From the NCBI GenBank assembly GCA_013696525.1, contig JACCYK010000204.1:1-12539 (forward strand): 12,539 nt of DNA, read 5' to 3'. The notes under the pieces are model-generated. The model saw nothing but the letters and a program-made list of their open reading frames with translations. It was not told where the DNA came from and made no database searches. The position numbers and the translations under genes are program-made. Below, piece after piece: positions 7,415 to 12,539 of this stretch. Source of the DNA: Chloroflexia bacterium. GTDB taxonomy: Bacteria; Chloroflexota; Chloroflexia; Thermomicrobiales; UBA6265. Position 1 is the first letter of the stretch; each line of letters opens with the position of its first letter.

Positions 7415-10400
7415 GTGGTGGTGGCGACAACACGAACCTGGGGAATTGACGAAGCGGCCGAAGCGCGTCAGCGACGCGTCATGTCGAACTCGGGAGTTGA
7501 CCGGCGTTCCTACTCGCGGATCCCGACCGTTTGGGAAATGCCCAACCTCGTCCAGGTTCAGATTGAGTCGTTCAATTGGTTCCGGGAAGAGGGCCTGAAG
7601 GAGCTGCTCGACGAGATTTCGCCAATCAGCGACCATCACAAGAAGATGGAGTTGACGTTTTTGGATTACCGGTTCGACCCAACCTGGACCCGATTGCCAA
7701 AGGGAGACATTCAAGAGCGGGCCAAGCTCGACCCGCGCATCGTCGAGGCATATTGCCGCGAGCGCGACATAACCTATGCCGCTCCCCTGCGGATTTGGGC
7801 CCGCCTGGTCATGCGCGAGACGGGTGAGATCAAAGAAACGGGGCCAGACGGGATTTTCCTCGGGGACTTCCCGATGATGACGACCGATGGCACGTTCATT
7901 ATCAATGGCGCCGAGCGCGTCGTGGTCTCGCAGCTCGTGCGATCGCCAGGTGTCTATTTTGAGCGGGTGCCGGACACGGCGACGGGGAAGTTGCTGGCGA
8001 CGGCAAAGCTGATCCCGAACCGCGGGGCTTGGCTCGAGCTCGAGACGTCGAACCGCGACGTCCTCTCGGTCAAGGTTGATCGTAAGCGAAAGATGCCGGT
8101 CACGATCCTGTTGCGGGCGATCGGTATTGAGTCGGACGAGCAGTTGCTCGAAACCTTCGCCGATGTCGATACCAATCCGGATCGGCGGTTCATCGCGACG
8201 ACGCTGGATAAGGAGCCGACGAAGAGCCGTGAAGAGGCGCTGATCGAGCTGTACCGGCGCTTGCGGCCGGGTGACCCGCCGACGCGCGACAACGCGACCT
8301 CGTTGCTGGAAAACCTCTTTTTCAACGACCGGCGCTACGACTTGGCGCGGGTTGGCCGCTACAAGCTGAACGAGCGTCTGCATCGCGGGCAGTCGGGCGC
8401 GAGCGATAGCCGGATCCTGACGCAGGATGACATGGTGGAGATCATTCGCGAGATGATCCGCCTCAGCAACGGGCTGAGCGAGCCGGATGATATCGATCAT
8501 CTTGGCAACCGTCGCGTCCGAGCGGTGGGTGAGCTGATCCAGATGCATGTGCGGACCGGCTTCCAGCGCCTGGAGCGCGGGATCCGGGAGCGGATGACGA
8601 TCCAGGACCCGGAGACGGTGACACCGCAAGGCCTGGTCAGCACGACGCGACCGGTCATGGCCGCCGTGCGCGAGTTCTTCGGCGGCAGCCAGCTCTCGCA
8701 GTTCATGGACCAGACCAACCCGCTGGCGGAGCTGACTCATAAGCGACGGTTGTCGGCGCTGGGACCGGGTGGTCTGAGCCGGGACCGGGCCGGGTTCGAT
8801 GTGCGTGACGTTCACCCGTCGCACTATGGGCGGATTTGCCCGATTGAGACGCCGGAAGGGCCGAATATTGGCCTGATCGGTTCATTGGCAACCTACGGCA
8901 AGATCAACCAGTACGGGTTCATCGAGACCCCGTACCGGCGGATCGCCTCGCAGTTGCTGGTTGACGATCCGGAAGTGCCGCTGGTCGGGCAGATCCTGCG
9001 CGATGCGGCGGTCGATCCCAAGAGCGGGAACGAAATCGCCGCCGCTGGCGCTGAAATCACGGACGCGATCGCGGCCGCCATTCAGGAGTCCGGATTGAAG
9101 TCAATCCGGATCAAGCCGGTGGCGACACACATCATCGACTACCTCTCCGCCGACCGCGAAGAGGACGTCATGATCGCCCAGGCCAACACCCCGATTGAGG
9201 CAAATGGCCGCTTGATTCCGGACCAGGTCGTGGTCCGGATGGGCGGCGGTCACCGCTTCCCGGTGGTGGATGCGGAATCTGTCCGCTACATGGATGTCTC
9301 GCCCAAGCAGGTGGTGTCGGTGGCGACCGCCTTGATCCCGTTCTTAGAGCACGACGATGCCAACCGGGCGTTGATGGGCGCCAACATGCAGCGGCAGGCG
9401 GTGCCGCTACTGCGACCGCAAGCCCCGGTGATCGGCACCGGCGTCGAGTATCAGGCGGCGAAGGATTCCGGACAGGTGCTGGTGTCCAAGCACTCCGGCG
9501 AAATCACGGCCGTGAGCGGCCGTCAGATCGAGATTCGGGACGATAGTGGCGCTGAGCATCTGTATAATTTGCAGAAGTTCGTTCGCTCCAACCAGGACAC
9601 CTGCATCAATCAGCGGCCCAGCGTGCGGGTGGGTCAGCAGGTCGAATCGGGCGAGATCATCGCCGATTCGTCGTCGACCGAGAACGGCGAGCTGGCGCTG
9701 GGCCAGAACGTCCTCGTCGCATTCATGCCCTGGGAGGGCGGCAACTTCGAGGATGCCATCCTGATCAGCGAACGGTTGGTCCGAGACGACGTCTTTACTT
9801 CGATCCACATCGAGAAGTACGAGACGGAGGCGCGGGACACCAAGCTGGGGCCGGAAGAGATCACCCGTGACATTCCGAACGTGGGTGAGGAAAGCCTGGC
9901 CAACCTCGACGAGAACGGCATCATCCGGATTGGGGCCGAGGTGCGGCCGAACGATATCCTGGTCGGCAAGGTGACGCCGCGCGGCGAGACCGAGCTGAGC
10001 GCCGAGGAACGCCTGCTGCGTGCCATATTCGGTGAGAAGGCGCGTGAGGTCAAAGACACGTCGCTGCGGGTGCCGCACGGCGTCCATGGCAAGATCATCG
10101 ACGTGAAGCAGTTCCGGCGGGAGGACAACTCGGACCACGAGCTGCCGGCCGGCGTCAACGAGATGGTGCGGGTCAGCATCGCCCAGAAGCGCAAGATCTC
10201 CGAGGGCGACAAGATGGCCGGCCGTCACGGGAACAAGGGCGTGATCTCGCGGATCCTGCCGATCGAGGACATGCCCTACCTGCCGGACGGCACCCCGGTC
10301 GACATTATTCTGAACCCGATCGGGGTGCCGTCCCGGATGAACCTGGGACAGGTGTTGGAAACCCATTTGGGATGGGCCGCGTCTCGTCTCGGGTTCCGGG

Positions 10401-10981
10401 TGGCGACCCCGGTTTTCGATGGCGCTCGTGAGGAGGAGATCCGGCAGGCGCTGGTCGAGGCCGGCCTGCCGGAAGACGGCAAGGTCGATCTCTACGACGG
10501 CCGCTCCGGAGAGAAGTTCGACCGGCCGGTGACGGTCGGCGTGATCTACATGCTGAAGCTGGCCCACCTCGTCGAAGACAAGATTCACGCCCGGTCGACG
10601 GGCCCCTACTCACTGGTGACGCAGCAGCCGCTGGGTGGCAAAGCCCAGTTCGGCGGCCAGCGGTTCGGCGAGATGGAGGTGTGGGCGCTGTATGCCTATG
10701 GCGCGGCCTACACACTTCAGGAGATGCTCACGGTCAAGTCGGACGACACGGTCGGCCGGGTGAAGACCTACGAAGCGATTGTCAAGGGAGAAGAGATCGT
10801 CGGCGCCGGGGTGCCGGAATCGTTCAAGGTGCTCGTCAAGGAGCTGCGATCGCTCGGCCTCTCGATTGACGTGATCAACGAGGACGAGCAGACGGTCGAG
10901 TTCAGCGAGGACACGTCGCGCGATCTTCTCTCCAGCCTGGATCGGATTAATCTCAGCGGGTTTGAGCGGACGGTCGACTAG
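7415..10981 (+). CDS. rpoB: DNA-directed RNA polymerase subunit beta
   Basis: A complete beta subunit of 1188 residues, close to the actinobacterial length and shorter than the roughly 1342 of E. coli, so the large E. coli insertions are absent. The N-terminus carries [19 protein letters not shown], the entry to the protrusion domain. The rifampicin pocket is at about 420-455 ([28 protein letters not shown]): D432, H442 and S447 match E. coli D516, H526 and S531, so the classic resistance positions are in the sensitive state, while T434 replaces E. coli N518. Further landmarks are [14 protein letters not shown], the active-site segment [10 protein letters not shown] (933-942), and near the C-terminus [23 protein letters not shown], which contacts beta-prime. 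A GTG start follows a strong GGAGG. rpoC comes 119 bp downstream. The usual upstream rplJ-rplL pair is absent; mdh is there instead, on the other strand. Confidence 0.98.
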   Translation: MVVATTRTWGIDEAAEARQRRVMSNSGVDRRSYSRIPTVWEMPNLVQVQIESFNWFREEGLKELLDEISPISDHHKKMELTFLDYRFDPTWTRLPKGDIQERAKLDPRIVEAYCRERDITYAAPLRIWARLVMRETGEIKETGPDGIFLGDFPMMTTDGTFIINGAERVVVSQLVRSPGVYFERVPDTATGKLLATAKLIPNRGAWLELETSNRDVLSVKVDRKRKMPVTILLRAIGIESDEQLLETFADVDTNPDRRFIATTLDKEPTKSREEALIELYRRLRPGDPPTRDNATSLLENLFFNDRRYDLARVGRYKLNERLHRGQSGASDSRILTQDDMVEIIREMIRLSNGLSEPDDIDHLGNRRVRAVGELIQMHVRTGFQRLERGIRERMTIQDPETVTPQGLVSTTRPVMAAVREFFGGSQLSQFMDQTNPLAELTHKRRLSALGPGGLSRDRAGFDVRDVHPSHYGRICPIETPEGPNIGLIGSLATYGKINQYGFIETPYRRIASQLLVDDPEVPLVGQILRDAAVDPKSGNEIAAAGAEITDAIAAAIQESGLKSIRIKPVATHIIDYLSADREEDVMIAQANTPIEANGRLIPDQVVVRMGGGHRFPVVDAESVRYMDVSPKQVVSVATALIPFLEHDDANRALMGANMQRQAVPLLRPQAPVIGTGVEYQAAKDSGQVLVSKHSGEITAVSGRQIEIRDDSGAEHLYNLQKFVRSNQDTCINQRPSVRVGQQVESGEIIADSSSTENGELALGQNVLVAFMPWEGGNFEDAILISERLVRDDVFTSIHIEKYETEARDTKLGPEEITRDIPNVGEESLANLDENGIIRIGAEVRPNDILVGKVTPRGETELSAEERLLRAIFGEKAREVKDTSLRVPHGVHGKIIDVKQFRREDNSDHELPAGVNEMVRVSIAQKRKISEGDKMAGRHGNKGVISRILPIEDMPYLPDGTPVDIILNPIGVPSRMNLGQVLETHLGWAASRLGFRVATPVFDGAREEEIRQALVEAGLPEDGKVDLYDGRSGEKFDRPVTVGVIYMLKLAHLVEDKIHARSTGPYSLVTQQPLGGKAQFGGQRFGEMEVWALYAYGAAYTLQEMLTVKSDDTVGRVKTYEAIVKGEEIVGAGVPESFKVLVKELRSLGLSIDVINEDEQTVEFSEDTSRDLLSSLDRINLSGFERTVD

Positions 10982-11002
10982 GGACGGTTGAGGCAACGAA
11001 TC

Positions 11003-11104
11003 ATGAAGGTCCCGCGCGGATCAGGTTGGCCGAGGCCATGCTTGACTGGGAGCGCGCGACCCTCAGCGGTTCATTGGTTCATGCCCTGCATGGAGGAAAG
11101 ATGA
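11003..11104 (+). CDS. Possible 33-residue leader ORF coupled to rpoC
   Basis: An ATG with GAGG (10990-10993) nine nucleotides upstream opens a 33-codon frame in the rpoB-rpoC gap. Its TGA overlaps the rpoC start as ATGA (11101-11104), the classic arrangement for translational coupling. The peptide (start [10 protein letters not shown], end PCMEER) is basic, with two Trp, two Cys and several Pro, and resembles nothing I know. It could matter as a translated sequence rather than as a protein. A frame this short can arise by chance in GC-rich DNA, so it is a candidate only. Confidence 0.3.
   Translation: MKVPRGSGWPRPCLTGSARPSAVHWFMPCMEER
11078..11094 (+). other. Small hairpin masking part of the rpoC ribosome binding site
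   Basis: TTCATGC (11078-11084) can pair with GCATGGA (11088-11094) around a CCT loop, giving seven pairs with one G-T wobble. The 3' arm includes the first GGA of the rpoC site GGAGG (11092-11096). Ribosomes finishing the upstream short frame would unfold it. The stem is modest, so its effect is uncertain. Confidence 0.35.
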
Positions 11105-12539
11105 CGACTACCAATTCTGATCTGTCCGCTCTTTCGGTGGAAACAGCCCTGTCCCGTCCGATGTTGAGCGAGCTCGAAGGCGGACGGTCGGCGAGCCGGG
11201 GAGACGGCTTTTCGCGGGGCGACCGCGGTCGGAGCCGCGTCCTCGATGTCAACAATTTTGATGCAATTCGCATTAGCCTGGCTTCGCCGGAGGCCATCCG
11301 CGGCTGGTCCTATGGCGAGGTAACGAAGCCGGAAACGATCAACTACCGGACCCTGAAGCCGGAACATGGCGGTCTCTTCTGCGAGCGAATTTTTGGCCCC
11401 ACCAAAGATTGGGAGTGCTATTGCGGTAAGTACAAGCGGATCCGGCACGCCGGGACCGTTTGTGACAAATGTGGGGTCGAGGTCACCCGAGCCAAGGTGC
11501 GCCGGGAGCGGATGGGGCACATTGAGCTGGCCGCGCCGGTCGCTCACATCTGGTATGTCAAAGGTACCCCGAGCCGGTTGGGTTTGTTGCTCGACATCTC
11601 GCCGCGCAACCTCGAGCGGGTGCTCTACTTCGCATCCTACCTCGTGACCAATGTGGACCCTGAGGCCAGAGAAGCCGCGCTGGCCGAGATTAACGAGGAG
11701 CACACCTCGGCGGTGGCCGAGCTCCAGGCCGAGGCGGACCAGCAGCTGGCTGAGATCAGCGAGGCGGTTGGTCTTGATGTCGCCAATCTCGATCAAGGCC
11801 GAAATAGTCTGGAAACCGCCATCACCGGTCGGCGCCAGGGAGAGCTCGAGGCGCTGGAGACCGAATTCGACGCCGTGCTGAAGATGCTCAAAGGTTTGAA
11901 GAACAAGCCGGCGCCGGAAAACATCACGTTTCGCGGCCGCCTGATCGTCGAGCAGGACGCGGCGGTCAACGCGGACCGGACGACCGCCCTGCGTGACGCG
12001 AAACGTGATGAAGTGGACCGGATCGAGAGCGGGGCGAGCGCCGAAACGACCGGCAGTGAGGCGCTGGCCGGGGCCGAGCGCGATTACCTGACCTTCGAAG
12101 CGGATGAGAAGCGGAAGAAGATCGACGACGCGCTGGCGGAGCAAGTTAAGGAGTTGGAGAAGGAGCGTGACGAGGCGGTCAAGCTCATCTCCGACCTGAA
12201 GGAACTTCAGATCCTGACTGAGACCCAGTATCGCGAGCTGATTGACATCGTGCCTCCGGGCGTGTTCCGGGCGGCGATGGGGGCTGAGGCCGTTCACGAG
12301 TACGTCTCGCAGCGGATCGATCTCGATCAGATCGCGGTCCAGTTGCGCGATGAGATTCAGGCGCCGTCGGACGTCAAACGGAAGAAGGCGACCAAGCGGC
12401 TGCGGGTCATCGAAGCGTTGCGGAAGAGCGGCAACAAGCCGCATTGGATGATCTTCACCGCCTTGCCGGTAATTCCGCCCGAGCTGCGACCGATGGTCCA
12501 GCTCGATGGCGGCCGGTTCGCCACGTCGGACTTGAACGA
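11101..12539 (+). CDS. rpoC: DNA-directed RNA polymerase subunit beta-prime, N-terminal part (runs off window)
   Basis: The first 479 codons of the beta-prime subunit; the catalytic NADFDGD motif lies beyond the edge. Residues 1-46 are an extra Ser/Arg/Gly-rich leader before the point where other beta-prime proteins begin ([11 protein letters not shown], from 48). Then come [19 protein letters not shown], the zinc ribbon with C106, C108, C121 and C124, and [17 protein letters not shown]. After YFASYLV (to about 182) an insertion of some 180 residues (about 186-368) is highly charged and Ala/Glu-rich, fitting coiled coil. The core resumes with [18 protein letters not shown] and [10 protein letters not shown], and the window ends in the conserved [24 protein letters not shown]. 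coli has almost nothing at the insertion site; actinobacterial proteins have a shorter coiled coil there. The ATG is supported by GGAGG four nucleotides upstream. Confidence 0.97.
   Translation, partial: MTTTNSDLSALSVETALSRPMLSELEGGRSASRGDGFSRGDRGRSRVLDVNNFDAIRISLASPEAIRGWSYGEVTKPETINYRTLKPEHGGLFCERIFGPTKDWECYCGKYKRIRHAGTVCDKCGVEVTRAKVRRERMGHIELAAPVAHIWYVKGTPSRLGLLLDISPRNLERVLYFASYLVTNVDPEAREAALAEINEEHTSAVAELQAEADQQLAEISEAVGLDVANLDQGRNSLETAITGRRQGELEALETEFDAVLKMLKGLKNKPAPENITFRGRLIVEQDAAVNADRTTALRDAKRDEVDRIESGASAETTGSEALAGAERDYLTFEADEKRKKIDDALAEQVKELEKERDEAVKLISDLKELQILTETQYRELIDIVPPGVFRAAMGAEAVHEYVSQRIDLDQIAVQLRDEIQAPSDVKRKKATKRLRVIEALRKSGNKPHWMIFTALPVIPPELRPMVQLDGGRFATSDLN

Noticed and set aside
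7363..7449. 28-codon frame overlapping the rpoB start out of frame, with GAGG 10 nt upstream
   Set aside because: Its GAGG sits in the GNRA hairpin, the Gly/Asn-rich peptide is featureless, and the rpoB ribosome site is far better; probably chance.
7292..8824. Long minus-strand open frame (510 codons) opposite rpoB
   Set aside because: It lies antisense to conserved rpoB sequence, has His/Arg/Gln-rich low-complexity composition and matches no family; it is a shadow of GC-rich codon use.
11071..12444. Long minus-strand open frame (457 codons) opposite rpoC
   Set aside because: It is antisense to the conserved beta-prime N-terminus and has no recognisable domain.

Overview
The window is GC-rich bacterial chromosome made up almost entirely of core metabolic and transcription genes, tightly packed. 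The RpoB and RpoC sequences, the fused shikimate-pathway gene, and a mostly GTG/ATG start pattern with GGAGG-type ribosome binding sites suggest a Chloroflexota lineage (Thermomicrobia-like or a related class). Similar actinobacterial features make this placement an inference from remembered family resemblance; no search was run.

Layout. Positions 1-1632 (minus) hold a shikimate kinase/3-dehydroquinate synthase fusion (AroK-AroB), cut by the left window edge just before its C-terminus. A 260-bp divergent gap carries a promoter for each side. Then comes a plus-strand pair: an NtrC-type sigma54 response regulator (1893-3272) and glycerol kinase glpK (3301-4797), 28 bp apart and probably cotranscribed. 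glpK meets a minus-strand gene tail to tail, their stop codons overlapping. That gene (4794-5852) encodes a DUF697-like membrane protein. It lies downstream of malate dehydrogenase (5980-6948, minus), which reads away from rpoB.

The 466-bp gap at 6949-7414 is the main regulatory region. It holds an extended -10 promoter for mdh and, facing the other way, a near-consensus TTGACA-17-TACAAT promoter with two upstream A-tracts (UP-element geometry). This second promoter should drive rpoB through a leader of about 300 nt that contains several hairpins. rpoB (7415-10981) is complete. rpoC begins at 11101 and runs off the right edge. Between them a possible 33-codon reading frame (11003-11104) ends on an ATGA overlap with the rpoC start, and a small hairpin covers part of the rpoC ribosome binding site.

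I see no mobile element, CRISPR array, tRNA or rRNA, and no obviously new multi-gene system. The most interesting signals are regulatory: the rpoB leader, where one CCTCCC arm could pair either with a local GGGAGG or with the rpoB ribosome binding site, and the possible coupled leader ORF before rpoC. Protein oddities are the AroK-AroB fusion, a response regulator with an eroded DNA-recognition helix, a DUF697 protein whose N-terminal domain looks like a GTPase that has lost its P-loop, and a beta-prime subunit with an N-terminal extension and a long charged insertion.
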